This document shows, in pieces, positions 53,586-62,683 of a stretch of DNA of 64,000 bases; position 1 is the stretch's first letter; every line of letters begins with the position of its first letter. The stretch is taken from positions 1 to 64,000 of the forward strand of contig NZ_JADIJQ010000008.1 in the NCBI RefSeq assembly GCF_017355265.1. Reading direction: 5' to 3'. Made by a program: the position numbers and the translations under genes. Under the pieces are notes generated by a model. The model did not search any database. It was not told the origin of the DNA and saw nothing but the letters and a program-made list of their open reading frames with translations. The stretch comes from Tessaracoccus sp. SD287. Its GTDB lineage: Bacteria > Actinomycetota > Actinomycetes > Propionibacteriales > Propionibacteriaceae.

Positions 53586-55283
53586 TCAGCCGCCCACCAG
53601 GAAACGCAGTTCGTCACCCGCCAGGGCCAGGACCGCACTGCGCGCCGCCGCCGGGTCACGGGCGGTGACGGCCGCCTGGGCCATGGCGCGACAGGTGGCC
53701 AGGTCGGTGTGGCGCAGCGCGAACCGGACCGCACTCAGTGAGGCGCTCGACATGGACAGGCTGGTCACCCCGAGTCCGATCAGCACCAGCGCCATCAGCG
53801 GGTTGGACGCGGACTCGCCGCACACACCCACGCGTTTGCCCTGCGCCTGGCCGGCTCGAACCGTGCTGCTGATCAGGGTGAGCACGGCGGGCTGCCACGG
53901 GTCGATCAGGTCAGCCAGCGCCCCCAGGAGGCGATCGGTGCCCATCGTGTACTGGGCCAGGTCATTGGTCCCGATCGAGACGAAGTCCAGTTCGGCCAGC
54001 ACCTGGTCTGCCTGGATGGCCGCCGAGGGAACCTCCACCATGGCGCCCACCGTGGTGTTGCCGGCGGCACGAGCCATCCGGGCGAAGTCGCGTGCCTCGT
54101 CCGGCGTGGCGATCATCGGGGCCATCACCCAGGCCTCGGCCTCGGGCACGTCTGCGGAGGCCTCCGCGATGGCCTCGAGCTGGGTCGCCAACAGTTCGGG
54201 CATGGTGCGGACCAGGCGGTACCCGCGGACGCCGAGCGCCGGGTTGTCCTCGTGGTCGACGTTCGCGAAGGCCAGCGGCTTGTCGGCGCCGGAGTCCAGG
54301 GTCCGGAAGACGACCCGGCGCCCGGCTTGGGCGCGCAGCACCCGCCGGTACACGTCGGCCTGTTCCTGCTTGGTCGGTGCCGTCCGGGCCGAGAGGAACA
54401 GCACTTCGGTACGGAACAACCCGACACCGTCGCAGGCATGTCCGGACGCCTCCTGGGCATCGGCCAGCCCACCAATGTTGGCCAACAACGTCACGGGGGT
54501 GCCATCAGCGGTGGCGGCCGGATCAGTGTCGGCGTCCAGACTGTCGAGCAGGTCGTTGCGCCGTCGGATGCGCTCCGCGTCCTGTTCCGAGGGATGGGTC
54601 ATCACGATGCCGGCGCGCCCGTCCACCAGCGCCGGCGCGCCTTCGGGGAGCCGAGTGGCACCCTCGGCCTGGACCACGCAGGCCAGACCCCACTGGCGCG
54701 CGATGATCGCAGTGTGGGCGGTGGGCCCGCCCAGTTCGGTGACCAGGGCCCGGACCTTGCGCACGTCGAGGACGGCCGTGTCGGCCGGGGTGAGGTCCTC
54801 GGCGACGATGATGGAGTCCTCCACCAGTTCGGCACCGGCCATGCCCACGCCCAGCAGCTGAGCCAGTACCCGGTCACGCACCCCGTTCAGGTCGCTGACC
54901 CGTTCGGCCATGTAGCCGCCGAGTGCCTGGAACTGCTCTGCCACCTCGGCGAAGGCCACCCGCACGGCGACGGTGACCGATTCCCCCTGCTCGATGTGCG
55001 CCTGGGCCGCCTCGATGACGCTGGGGTCGTCGGCGATCTCCGCGGTGGCGACCAGGACGTCCTTCAGTTCGCCGTCCTGCTGCTGCTCGGCCAGCTCCGC
55101 GTACTGACCCGCGACGGCGGCCATGGCCGCCAGCAGGGTCTGCGTCGCCGCGGCCCGGTCGTCCTGGTCGACGGGACGGGGCAGGTCGGCGTCGAGGTCA
55201 CCGCCGTGGCGCCACACGACGATCCGGCCCAGGGCACCGCGGACCCCCGCGCTGACGCCGCGGAGCTCGATCGATTCCGGCAT
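53586..55283 (-). CDS. ptsI: PTS enzyme I
   Basis: A 565-aa phosphoenolpyruvate-protein phosphotransferase: ELGGPTAHTAIIARQWGLA (active His, ~res. 190), GVGLFRTEVLFLSA (~290), and IGTNDLAQYTMGTDR (~450) plus VGVCGESASNPL with the catalytic cysteine (~500). It passes phosphate from PEP to HPr. ATG 55283 follows GGGGG. The stop of ptsH is 1 nt upstream, so ptsH-ptsI are co-transcribed, and they lie in the same direction right after the SorC regulator of the glucitol-type operon. Confidence 0.96.
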   Translation of the reverse strand: MPESIELRGVSAGVRGALGRIVVWRHGGDLDADLPRPVDQDDRAAATQTLLAAMAAVAGQYAELAEQQQDGELKDVLVATAEIADDPSVIEAAQAHIEQGESVTVAVRVAFAEVAEQFQALGGYMAERVSDLNGVRDRVLAQLLGVGMAGAELVEDSIIVAEDLTPADTAVLDVRKVRALVTELGGPTAHTAIIARQWGLACVVQAEGATRLPEGAPALVDGRAGIVMTHPSEQDAERIRRRNDLLDSLDADTDPAATADGTPVTLLANIGGLADAQEASGHACDGVGLFRTEVLFLSARTAPTKQEQADVYRRVLRAQAGRRVVFRTLDSGADKPLAFANVDHEDNPALGVRGYRLVRTMPELLATQLEAIAEASADVPEAEAWVMAPMIATPDEARDFARMARAAGNTTVGAMVEVPSAAIQADQVLAELDFVSIGTNDLAQYTMGTDRLLGALADLIDPWQPAVLTLISSTVRAGQAQGKRVGVCGESASNPLMALVLIGLGVTSLSMSSASLSAVRFALRHTDLATCRAMAQAAVTARDPAAARSAVLALAGDELRFLVGG

Positions 55284-55284
55284 C

Positions 55285-55551
55285 TCAGTGCGCCCCCTGC
55301 GACTCGACCAGGTCGCCGAGTTGCTGCAGCGCCTGGTCGGCACCCTCGCCCTCGGCCTGCAGGATGATGACCGTGCCGTGGTCGGCGCCCAGGCCCATCA
55401 CCTTCAGGATCGAGGCCGCGTCGACGAAGTCCCCGGATTCGGTGCGCACCCGCACCTTCACCGGCTGCTTCTTGGCGAGGGCGACGAATTCTGCTGCAGG
55501 ACGTGCGTGCAGGCCCTCCGGTGCGGCCACCGTGACGGTGCGTTCAGCCAT
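55285..55551 (-). CDS. ptsH: Phosphocarrier protein HPr
   Basis: An 88-aa HPr: GLHARPAAEF with phosphohistidine H15 and AASILKVMGLGADHG with a serine at the regulatory position (S47). It accepts phosphate from enzyme I and donates to IIA proteins such as SrlB here. ATG 55551 has GAGAGG upstream. It is 72 nt from the upstream SorC gene. Confidence 0.97.
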   Translation of the reverse strand: MAERTVTVAAPEGLHARPAAEFVALAKKQPVKVRVRTESGDFVDAASILKVMGLGADHGTVIILQAEGEGADQALQQLGDLVESQGAH

Positions 55552-55623
55552 GATTTCATTCCTCTCTTGCGGGCCTGCGCCCGTTTCGGGGTCTCTCCCC
55601 TGATTGCTGCGCGTGGTGATGAG

Positions 55624-56604
55624 CTACTGGCCGGGGTTCGGGGAGTCGGCGGCGCGCAGGACGGCCGTGGCCAGTTCCTCGTCGCCGATGAACTGGGTCA
55701 GCACGCCGGTGCGCAGGGCTCCCAGCGCGCCGAGCGCCTTCTCCATCCCCGCGGCGATGCCGACCACGGAGGGAATCGTGTCGAGCTGTTCAAGGGTGAG
55801 CCCGACGACCCTGTTGCTGGAGGGCAGCCCCAGCGGGCGGCCCTCGATGTCGAAGAAATGACCGCAGAGGTCACCCACCGGATTCTGGGCCATGAAGGTC
55901 TGCTCCTCCTCCGGGGACAGGCGCATCGCCCGGATGACCCTGGACGAGGAGTGCACGCCCAGTCGCCCGATACCGACCAGGGCGACCTCGCACCGCTGGG
56001 CCCGTTCCAGCGCCTGGATCACCCCCGACTCCTGGTTGAGTGCCTTCCAGGTCACCTCGGACTCGACGACGGCAGGTGAGTCGAATCGGTAGGCCAGCGC
56101 GCCGCAGCGCCGGGCCAGCGTGTCGAGCGCCACGTGTCCCGACGCCCCCGTGGGCTGCATGGTCGGGGCCCCGCCGGCCAACGGGCACAGTTCGAGTCGC
56201 GGGTACACCGGCTCGACCTGGACGTGGTCGGTGAAGGAGGCGATCGTCTCACCCCAGCTGAGCCCGAACCGGCTCAGCCCCGGCACGACCTTCTCGAAGA
56301 TCCGGGCGGCCATCTCACCCACGATGTCGACCGCGGTCCGACCCGGGGGACGCACCACCACCTGGGCTGACTGCAGCGAGAATCGCTCCATCAGCGCCGC
56401 CTCCAGCTCCGCGTCCCTGGTCAGGGAGCGGTCCTGGTGGATGCGGATCTCGACGATGCCGCGCTCCCGCGCCGACAGCAGGGTGCGCGAGACGCTGGAG
56501 CGCGACACCCCCAGGGCCTTGGCGATCTCGCCCTGGGACTTGCCGTCGAGGTAGTACATCCGCGCAGCACGAATCAGCACGTCTTGGGAGCGGGGAGCGG
56601 GCAC
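55624..56604 (-). CDS. SorC/DeoR-type sugar-binding transcriptional regulator
   Basis: A 326-aa regulator: an HTH in RAARMYYLDGKSQGEIAKALGVSRSSVSRTLLSARERGIVEIRI (res. ~11-55), then the SorC sugar-phosphate domain (~60-326) with GLSWGETIASFTDHV, ELCPLAGG, and GVHSSSRVIRAMRLSP. GTG 56604 has GGAGG 8 nt upstream. It is the sixth gene of the srl-type operon. Its likely operators are the TGCA-based palindromes at 60539-60652. Members sense sugar phosphates, so the phosphorylated PTS substrate is a likely ligand (inference). Confidence 0.88.
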   Translation of the reverse strand: MPAPRSQDVLIRAARMYYLDGKSQGEIAKALGVSRSSVSRTLLSARERGIVEIRIHQDRSLTRDAELEAALMERFSLQSAQVVVRPPGRTAVDIVGEMAARIFEKVVPGLSRFGLSWGETIASFTDHVQVEPVYPRLELCPLAGGAPTMQPTGASGHVALDTLARRCGALAYRFDSPAVVESEVTWKALNQESGVIQALERAQRCEVALVGIGRLGVHSSSRVIRAMRLSPEEEQTFMAQNPVGDLCGHFFDIEGRPLGLPSSNRVVGLTLEQLDTIPSVVGIAAGMEKALGALGALRTGVLTQFIGDEELATAVLRAADSPNPGQ

Positions 56605-56636
56605 GTCTTGAACCTCCGATACTCGAGCCTGAACGG

Positions 56637-57929
56637 TCAGAGCATGCCCTGACCCAGGAGCGAGTCTTGCAGGCGTCGCATGGCAACCAAAGGTCGGGAC
56701 TCGTCGAGCACCACGTCGTCCCACCCGATCACCTCGTCCTTGGCGATGTCACGCACGAGCTCGGCGCCGGCCAGCAGGCCCATCGGAAGGGCGTTGCGCT
56801 CGCGTGCCTCCTGAACCGGCACCGTCCAGCCGCGGGCGTGGTAGCCGCCCATGCCGTCCAGGACGGTTCCGGCCGGCAGGTCGATCTTGGCGCGCGCGAC
56901 CACCTCACTCGTCCAGGTGGCTGCCTGGAAGCTGGCGGTGCCCTCCAGGACGGCCTGGCCGATCGAGAGGTGAGCCTCGATGGAGGCCAGGTGGTAGGGG
57001 CGGTAGAGGACGTAGTAGGGGCCCTTGCCGAGCTTCAGGTAGTCCAGTTCGTGGGTCACCACGTCGGACTCCGACTTCACCACCACGAAGACTCCGGGGG
57101 CAACATTGCCGGTGACGAACTCGACGACCGGGCTCTGGCCCAGGATTCCCCCGTCACCCTCGGGCACCAGCATGGTGGCCAGCTCGTCCAGGTCGCAGGC
57201 GGGCCCGTGCATGCCCGAGACGTCCACGGGGTAGCCGGTGGCGTTCGACAGGGCGCACATCTCGAGTTGGGTCTTGGTCCCGTCGGTGAACTCGCACAGC
57301 ATCTTGGGGTTCATCCCCTTGCCCTCGGCCTCCGCCCGGACGTCGTCGGGGGTGTCGTAGGGACGGTTGGGATTGTTCTTGCCCTTGCCGGCCGCGACCA
57401 CCGTCAGGCCGAGGTCCTCGGCGTAGTGGACCAGCTCGAGGCATTCCACGGGTTCGTCACCGCGGCAGACCGTGTAGACCGAATTGCCGGCGTTCGCCAT
57501 GGAGGCGAGCAGCAGGCCCACCGTGACGTCCGCCTCGACGGTCATCAGGGCGACGTGCTTCTTGGCGGTGATCGAGGCCCAGGCGACCGAGGCGGCCACG
57601 TCCGGCACCCCGGAGACCTCCAGGACGAGGTCGACCGGCAGCTGGGGCAGCAGCCGCCCGTCGCGGAGCACGACCCGCTCGCCCCGCTGAATGCGCTCAA
57701 TCGCCTCGGTGACGTCCTCGCAGAGGACGGCTCCCGGAAGGCCGGCGCGTTCGAGGGCCCCGACGGCCCGGTCCGGGGCAATGTCTGCCACGGCCACCAC
57801 CTCGATGCCCTTGGCGCGGCTGAGCTGGGCGATCAGGCCGCTGCCCATCTGTCCGGCTCCGACCTGCGCGACGCGGACGGGGCGTCCAAGCTCGTCCTGC
57901 CTGCGCAGCAGTGCCTGGGTGTAGTACAT
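56637..57929 (-). CDS. COG4091 oxidoreductase (homoserine-dehydrogenase-like, SAF domain), possibly DRL/DXR-like
   Basis: A 430-aa protein with a Rossmann start VRVAQVGAGQMGSGLIAQL (res. ~18-36), a middle domain (~150-300) with VVAAGKGKNNPN, NPKMLCEFTDGTKTQLEMCALSNATG, and a C-terminal SAF-like domain (~345-430, ARAKIDLPAGTVLDGMGGY). It belongs to the predicted homoserine dehydrogenases of COG4091, which from memory include the Brucella DXR-like enzyme. It fills the place where a sorbitol-6-phosphate dehydrogenase would be, 2 nt after gutM and 32 nt before the regulator. Substrate unproven; a polyol phosphate is likely. Confidence 0.82.
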   Translation of the reverse strand: MYYTQALLRRQDELGRPVRVAQVGAGQMGSGLIAQLSRAKGIEVVAVADIAPDRAVGALERAGLPGAVLCEDVTEAIERIQRGERVVLRDGRLLPQLPVDLVLEVSGVPDVAASVAWASITAKKHVALMTVEADVTVGLLLASMANAGNSVYTVCRGDEPVECLELVHYAEDLGLTVVAAGKGKNNPNRPYDTPDDVRAEAEGKGMNPKMLCEFTDGTKTQLEMCALSNATGYPVDVSGMHGPACDLDELATMLVPEGDGGILGQSPVVEFVTGNVAPGVFVVVKSESDVVTHELDYLKLGKGPYYVLYRPYHLASIEAHLSIGQAVLEGTASFQAATWTSEVVARAKIDLPAGTVLDGMGGYHARGWTVPVQEARERNALPMGLLAGAELVRDIAKDEVIGWDDVVLDESRPLVAMRRLQDSLLGQGML

Positions 57930-57931
57930 GG

Positions 57932-58432
57932 TCAGCTCCTCGGGGTTTCGGCGCCGCCGGCGCGGGTCAGGGGGGTGGCGCGACGGGTCACACGGACACG
58001 GTCCTGCTGCCGGCCGGCGCCGGGGGCGACTGTCGACAGGGAGGTGTCGCGCTGCCCGCGCAAGCTCTTCAGGCGGGTCAGGGCGTCCTCGATGGCTCTG
58101 CGGACCTGGACGTCGGTGGTGCGCTCGGCGATGGTGGCCACCGGGCCGACCAGGTGCGGGGCGGGACGAAGCCGCGCCACCACTGTCGCCCCCGCCATCA
58201 CGCTGGCCGCCACCACGTCCTGGCTGGCGCTGTCCACCACCAGGACGACGACGGCGCCGCGCAGGCGTCCCTTACCGCGTCCGGAGACCAGATGCCGCCC
58301 GGGGGCGTTGTGGGACAGCGCGATGGCATTCACGTCGGCGGTGTACTTCTTGGTCTGCCACACCGACAGCCCAACGCTCAGCAGCAGGGCGGTCAGCAGC
58401 AGGATCGGCAACAGCCATTCCATGTCGGTCAC
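57932..58432 (-). CDS. gutM: GutM-type regulatory membrane protein
   Basis: A 166-aa protein with one N-terminal TM helix (res. ~5-25, LLPILLLTALLLSVGLSVW) and the GutM region GRGKGRLRGAVVVLVVD (~52-68), then LTRLKSLRGQRD. GutM (SrlM) is an activator of glucitol operons in enteric bacteria; here it has a C-terminal basic tail. ATG 58432 overlaps the stop of srlB by 4 nt. Its regulatory role in this organism is inferred by family. Confidence 0.85.
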   Translation of the reverse strand: MTDMEWLLPILLLTALLLSVGLSVWQTKKYTADVNAIALSHNAPGRHLVSGRGKGRLRGAVVVLVVDSASQDVVAASVMAGATVVARLRPAPHLVGPVATIAERTTDVQVRRAIEDALTRLKSLRGQRDTSLSTVAPGAGRQQDRVRVTRRATPLTRAGGAETPRS

Positions 58433-58797
58433 TCCCCCCGGGTGAATCGGAGGGTCAGGCCGGGCAACGGCATCGGGACGCCGTCACCGGCCGCCTTGAT
58501 GGCGCCGGGCAGCAGCTTCTGGTCGGGCTGGTTGGCGTAGACCACGACGTGGCCGAGTTCGGCCAGGTTCGCGTTCGCCCGTTCGCCGACCTCTGCCACG
58601 GTGAAGCGGTCCTCACCGATCCAGAAGTCGTCGCCGGGGCGCACCTCGGCCGCCTGCCCGGCACCGTCGTGGACGATGCTGACATCGGCCAGGGCGTCGG
58701 GGACGGGTTCACCGAACAGGATGTAGCAGCCGGCGTCGAACATCTCGGGTGCGTCGTCACCAATGCGGGTGACGGTGGCGGACCAGATGTCAGTCAT
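58429..58797 (-). CDS. srlB: PTS glucitol/sorbitol-type enzyme IIA
   Basis: A 122-aa IIA-Gut: PEMFDAGCYILFGEPVPDALADVSIVHDG (res. ~18-45), where H43 is the likely phosphohistidine, and DRFTVAEVGERANANLAELGHVVV further on. AGGAGAA precedes ATG 58797. It passes phosphate from HPr to the IIB domain of SrlE. The stop overlaps gutM by 4 nt. Confidence 0.92.
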   Translation of the reverse strand: MTDIWSATVTRIGDDAPEMFDAGCYILFGEPVPDALADVSIVHDGAGQAAEVRPGDDFWIGEDRFTVAEVGERANANLAELGHVVVYANQPDQKLLPGAIKAAGDGVPMPLPGLTLRFTRGE

Positions 58798-58850
58798 GGG
58801 TTCTCCTGGGGTTGTTGGGGGCAGGTGCGTGACCACCCGCCCCCAACCGA

Positions 58851-59852
58851 TCAGATGAGGAACGAGGCGAGGAAGGCGATGATGACCGCGATCGGCGAGG
58901 TGATCAGGCGACTGAACAGCACCGCCGGGACACCGACCGACACCGTCTCCGGCTGGGCCTCCCCGAGGGACAGGCCCACCGGGACGAAGTCACAGCCCAC
59001 CTGCCCGTTGATCGCGTACAACGTCGGCAGGGCATACTGCACGGGCACTGCCCCCTGCGCGATCTGGGTGCCCATCAGCACACCCACCACCTGGGCAATC
59101 GCCGCACCGGGACCCAGAATGGGTGACAGGAACGGGAGCGCGGTGATGATGCCGAGGGCCACCAGCCCGATCGGGTTGGACGCCATCGGCGAGACGCCGC
59201 GGGCGATCCAGTCCGAGATGCCGGTGTAGGTCACGATGCCGATGAGCAGCGAGACGTAGACCATGAACGGCAGGATCGTGTTGAGCATCAGCTTGACCGA
59301 CTGCCGACCCGAGCTGAGCAGCGTGTTGATCAGGTAGCCGATCGCGCTGCCGAACTTGACCACGATCCCGGTGAAGCCGCCGCCGGCGGCTGCCGTGGCC
59401 GCCTCGCGGCGTGCCTCGGCACGGGCGGTGGTCTCGCGCAGTTCCTCCACGGGGGTGGGCTTGGCGGTGGTGACCACGTCGCCCTCCTCGGCCAACTGCA
59501 CCTGGGACTCGCCCACCGCCGAGACGAAGATGTCCTCGGTGATGTACTGGGCCAACGGACCACCCGGCTCGCCGGCGAAGACGTCGACGGTCGGAATCCC
59601 CTTCTTCGGGTAGACCCCCACGCGGGCAGTGCCGCCACAGTTGATCACCGCAGCCATCACCTGGGCGTCGGCGACGTGGTTGGTGAATCCGTCCACGACG
59701 TCGGCACCGGACAGTTCGGCGATCCGCTGGGCCACCGGATGGATTCCTCCGCCGGTGACCGACAGGACAACCTTCTTCTCCTCGGTGGGGGTCAGCACGA
59801 GTCCGGTACCCCAGCCGCCCTGCCCCTTCGAGATTCGAACGCTGCGGAACAT
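58851..59852 (-). CDS. srlE: PTS glucitol/sorbitol-type enzyme IIBC-like (IIB with membrane domain)
   Basis: A 333-aa protein. The IIB part (~1-170) starts FRSVRISKGQGGWGTGLVL, with VINCGGTARVGVYPKKGIP, where Cys72 is the likely phosphocysteine. The membrane part (~185-333) has four to five helices with FVPVGLSLGEAQPETVSVGVPAVLFSR. ATG 59852 overlaps the srlA stop by 1 nt (TGATG). Together with srlA it forms the membrane transporter. Confidence 0.93.
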   Translation of the reverse strand: MFRSVRISKGQGGWGTGLVLTPTEEKKVVLSVTGGGIHPVAQRIAELSGADVVDGFTNHVADAQVMAAVINCGGTARVGVYPKKGIPTVDVFAGEPGGPLAQYITEDIFVSAVGESQVQLAEEGDVVTTAKPTPVEELRETTARAEARREAATAAAGGGFTGIVVKFGSAIGYLINTLLSSGRQSVKLMLNTILPFMVYVSLLIGIVTYTGISDWIARGVSPMASNPIGLVALGIITALPFLSPILGPGAAIAQVVGVLMGTQIAQGAVPVQYALPTLYAINGQVGCDFVPVGLSLGEAQPETVSVGVPAVLFSRLITSPIAVIIAFLASFLI

Positions 59853-60508
59853 CAGAACACCCCTCCGGTGGTGGCGGCACCGGCACTCTGGAAGTGGCCG
59901 TGCTCGTAGGCCTCGTCGAACTTCTTGAAGACCTCCCCGTGACCACCGCGCTTGATCAGCAGCGCAGTGATGACCTGGGTGACGTAGCCACGAATGGCGA
60001 TCACGACGATGCCGGTCAGGAAGTACAGGGCCGCCAGGCGGGCGTATGCCCCGTCGTCGACCTGCATGACACCTGCGGAGACGCCGGCCCACACGAAGAT
60101 CTCACCCGCATTGGCATGCGGGAAGAACGACGTGACCGGGTGGACGAAGGAGACCGCGGAGTCGTAGAAGGCGGGCTTGTAGCGCTCGGGCAGGAATCGT
60201 CCGAACGAGTAGCACATGGGGTTGGTCAGGATCAGGACGCTGATCACCGGCATGATCGTGTAGCGGGTGAGGGCGTACTTGCCGGCCCACTGCACTGCCT
60301 TGGTGACGCGCTCCTCCCCGATCCATGTGGTGATCGCATACATCGCGGTCAACAGGACCAGCAGCAACGGCAGGATGCCGGTGATGAGGCCCAGGAGACT
60401 CTCGGCGGACGCGTTGAACAACCCGATGAAGTGGGTTGCGAACCAGGTGATGCCCCGCATCACCGGGTTGCTGCTTGTCTCAAGCAGCACGAAGTCAAAG
60501 GCGGGCAT
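59852..60508 (-). CDS. srlA: PTS glucitol/sorbitol-type enzyme IIC
   Basis: A 218-aa membrane protein: MRGITWFATHFIGLFNASAESLLGLITGILPLLLVLLTAMYAI near the start, LILTNPMCYSFGRFLPERYKPAFYDSAVSFVHPVTSFFPHANAGEIFVWAGVSAG (~res. 95-150), typical of GutA/SrlA. ATG 60508 follows GAGGAG. It is the first gene of the operon and leaves a 168-nt control region shared with the divergent E1 alpha gene. Confidence 0.93.
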   Translation of the reverse strand: MPAFDFVLLETSSNPVMRGITWFATHFIGLFNASAESLLGLITGILPLLLVLLTAMYAITTWIGEERVTKAVQWAGKYALTRYTIMPVISVLILTNPMCYSFGRFLPERYKPAFYDSAVSFVHPVTSFFPHANAGEIFVWAGVSAGVMQVDDGAYARLAALYFLTGIVVIAIRGYVTQVITALLIKRGGHGEVFKKFDEAYEHGHFQSAGAATTGGVF

Positions 60509-60538
60509 ACTCAACTCCTCTGTTGGTGAGCACCTTTA

Positions 60539-60652
60539 TGCACATCCATGCGAGCAGATGTGCAGTTGCGGATCATCATGACACCACGCCGGCGCTCTTG
60601 CCAAGGCCCGACACCCAGGATCGCTGTGCAAATAGTTGCAGATACATCTGCA
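60539..60652. promoter_or_regulatory. Operator cluster between the PTS and dehydrogenase operons
   Basis: Three palindromes share TGCA ends: TGCACATC-N10-GATGTGCA (60539-60564), TGCAAATAGTTGCA (60627-60640, 5-bp arms) and TGCAGATACATCTGCA (60637-60652). The last covers the -35 zone of the E1 alpha promoter (-10 TATGGT at 60664-60669). The first lies just upstream of srlA. They are good candidates for the SorC regulator encoded in the PTS operon, which would link both operons. Confidence 0.6.
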
Positions 60653-60676
60653 CCGTTGTGGGCTATGGTGGTGGCC

Positions 60677-61681
60677 ATGTCAGGAGATCACACTGAGCTC
60701 GCCACCGATACCCTGCGCACGATGTGGCGCATCCGCCTCTTCGAGGAGGCCGTCGAGGACCTGTACGGCCGGGGCATGATGCACGGCACGATGCACCTGT
60801 CGATCGGCCAGGAAGCCGTGCCCACGGGCGCGTGCCAAACCCTCAAGGGCGGTGACCAGATCACCTCCACCCACCGCGGTCACGGCCACTGCATCGCCAA
60901 GGGGGCCGACCTGGGCCGCTCGATGGCCGAACTGCTGGCCAAGGACAACGGCTACTGTCGTGGCCGCGGCGGCTCCATGCACATCACCGACGTCTCCCAG
61001 GGCAACCTCGGAGCCAACGGCATCGTGGCCGGCGGCGTCCCGATCGCCACCGGCGCCGCCCTGTCCAACAAGATGCGCGGCACGGACAACGTGACCCTGT
61101 GCTTCCATGGCGACGGAGCCGTGGGTGAGGGCGCCTGGCACGAGGCCGTGACCCTGGGCTCCATGTGGTCCCTGCCGGTCGTCTACATCTGCGAGAACAA
61201 CAAGTACGGGATGTCGATGCCGTCGGAAAAGGCGTTCAAGGTCGAACGGCTCTCCGACAAGGCGGCCGGCTACGGCATCCCCGGCGTGACCGTCGACGGC
61301 AATGATGTCGACGCCGTCCGTGAGGCCGTCGCCGAGGCCGTCGAGCGCGCCCGCCGTGGCGAGGGTCCGACCTTCATCGAGTGCCTCACCTACCGGTGGC
61401 GCGGGCACTCCAAGTCGGACAAGAACCTGTACCGCACCAAGCAGGAGATCGCGCAGTGGCGCGACCGCGACCCGATCGCCGCCTACGCCCACAAGTGCCT
61501 CGAGAACGGGTCACTGACCCAGGAGCAGATCGACGCGGTGGCCGACGAGGTGCGGACCCAGATCCGGGAGGCTGTCGTCTTCGGCACCCAGGGCGCCGAA
61601 CCCACCCTCGAGGACATGCTCGCCGGCGTCTACGCCCCCTCCCCCGTCGACGCCCAGGACATCGCGAAGGGTCTGATCTGA
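60677..61681 (+). CDS. Acetoin/2-oxo acid dehydrogenase E1 alpha subunit
   Basis: A 334-aa ThDP-dependent E1 alpha: [13 protein letters not shown] (res. ~60), RGRGGSMHI (~93), [18 protein letters not shown] (~110), the ThDP motif [31 protein letters not shown] (~146-176), and [16 protein letters not shown] (~241). The GHSKSD form is typical of acetoin dehydrogenase AcoA rather than pyruvate dehydrogenase. ATG 60677 is 7 nt after TATGGT, a leaderless start. It is the first gene of a three-gene operon, divergent from the PTS operon. Pyruvate or branched-chain substrates cannot be excluded. Confidence 0.85.
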   Translation: MSGDHTELATDTLRTMWRIRLFEEAVEDLYGRGMMHGTMHLSIGQEAVPTGACQTLKGGDQITSTHRGHGHCIAKGADLGRSMAELLAKDNGYCRGRGGSMHITDVSQGNLGANGIVAGGVPIATGAALSNKMRGTDNVTLCFHGDGAVGEGAWHEAVTLGSMWSLPVVYICENNKYGMSMPSEKAFKVERLSDKAAGYGIPGVTVDGNDVDAVREAVAEAVERARRGEGPTFIECLTYRWRGHSKSDKNLYRTKQEIAQWRDRDPIAAYAHKCLENGSLTQEQIDAVADEVRTQIREAVVFGTQGAEPTLEDMLAGVYAPSPVDAQDIAKGLI

Positions 61682-61682
61682 C

Positions 61683-62681
61683 ATGACGAACACCGAAACG
61701 CGAACGATGACCTACGCCGAGGCCATCCGCGAGGCCATGGCACAGGCCCTCGAACAGGACCCCCGCGTGTTCCTGATGGGCGAGGACGTGGGCGTCTACG
61801 GCGGCGCCTTCGGCGTCGAGAACGACCTCATCGACAGGTTCGGTCCCGAGCGCATCCGCGACACGACGATCTCCGAACTGGGCTTCGTCGGTCTCGGGGT
61901 GGGGGCCGCGGTCACCGGGATGCGGCCCATCGTCGAGATCCAGTTCTCCGACTTCACCGCCCAGGCCATGGACCAGATCGCCAACCAGGCTGCCAAGCTG
62001 CACTTCATGGTCGGCGGCCAGCAGAGCGTCCCACTGGTCATCCGCGCCCCCGGTGGCTCCGGTACCGGTGCGGCGGCGCAGCACAGCCAGTCCCTCGAGG
62101 CGTGGTTCGCCCACGTCCCCGGGCTCAAGGTCGTCATGCCCTCCAACGCCACCGACGCGGCGTCGCTGCTGCTCGCCGCCCTCGAGGACCCCAATCCCGT
62201 CGTCATCCTCGAACACAAGCTGCTGTACAAGCAGCAGTTCGAGTGCCCCCTGGAATGGCCGAAGGCCCTGCTCGGCCAGGGGCGCATCGAGCGGGAGGGC
62301 ACCGATCTGACGATCGTCGCCACCGCCATCGAGGTGCAGCGCTCGGTGCAGGCCGCCGAACAACTCCAGGCCGAGGGCTTCTCCGTCGAAGTCATCGACC
62401 CCCGCACCATCAAGCCCCTCGACACCGAACTGATCCTGGCATCGGTGCGCAAGACGGGTCGGGTGCTGCTGGTCCAGGAGGCGGCCAAGACCGCGGGGTT
62501 CATGGCCGAGGTGTCGGCGATGATCACCGAGTCGGACGCCTTCGCCTACCTGCAGGCGCCCGTGAAGCGACTGTGCGGCCTGGACACGCCCATCCCCTAC
62601 AACCCCCAGTTGGAGAAGGGCACCGTTCCCCAGGTGGACGACATCGTCCGCGAAGCCAAGCAACTGATCCAGGAGTGGTGA
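61683..62681 (+). CDS. Acetoin/2-oxo acid dehydrogenase E1 beta subunit
   Basis: A 332-aa transketolase-type E1 beta: [34 protein letters not shown] (res. ~9-42), [35 protein letters not shown] (~57-92), [26 protein letters not shown] (~137-162) and [13 protein letters not shown] (~235). It completes the ThDP site with E1 alpha, whose stop lies 1 nt upstream. Same operon. Confidence 0.87.
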   Translation: MTNTETRTMTYAEAIREAMAQALEQDPRVFLMGEDVGVYGGAFGVENDLIDRFGPERIRDTTISELGFVGLGVGAAVTGMRPIVEIQFSDFTAQAMDQIANQAAKLHFMVGGQQSVPLVIRAPGGSGTGAAAQHSQSLEAWFAHVPGLKVVMPSNATDAASLLLAALEDPNPVVILEHKLLYKQQFECPLEWPKALLGQGRIEREGTDLTIVATAIEVQRSVQAAEQLQAEGFSVEVIDPRTIKPLDTELILASVRKTGRVLLVQEAAKTAGFMAEVSAMITESDAFAYLQAPVKRLCGLDTPIPYNPQLEKGTVPQVDDIVREAKQLIQEW

Positions 62682-62683
62682 CC

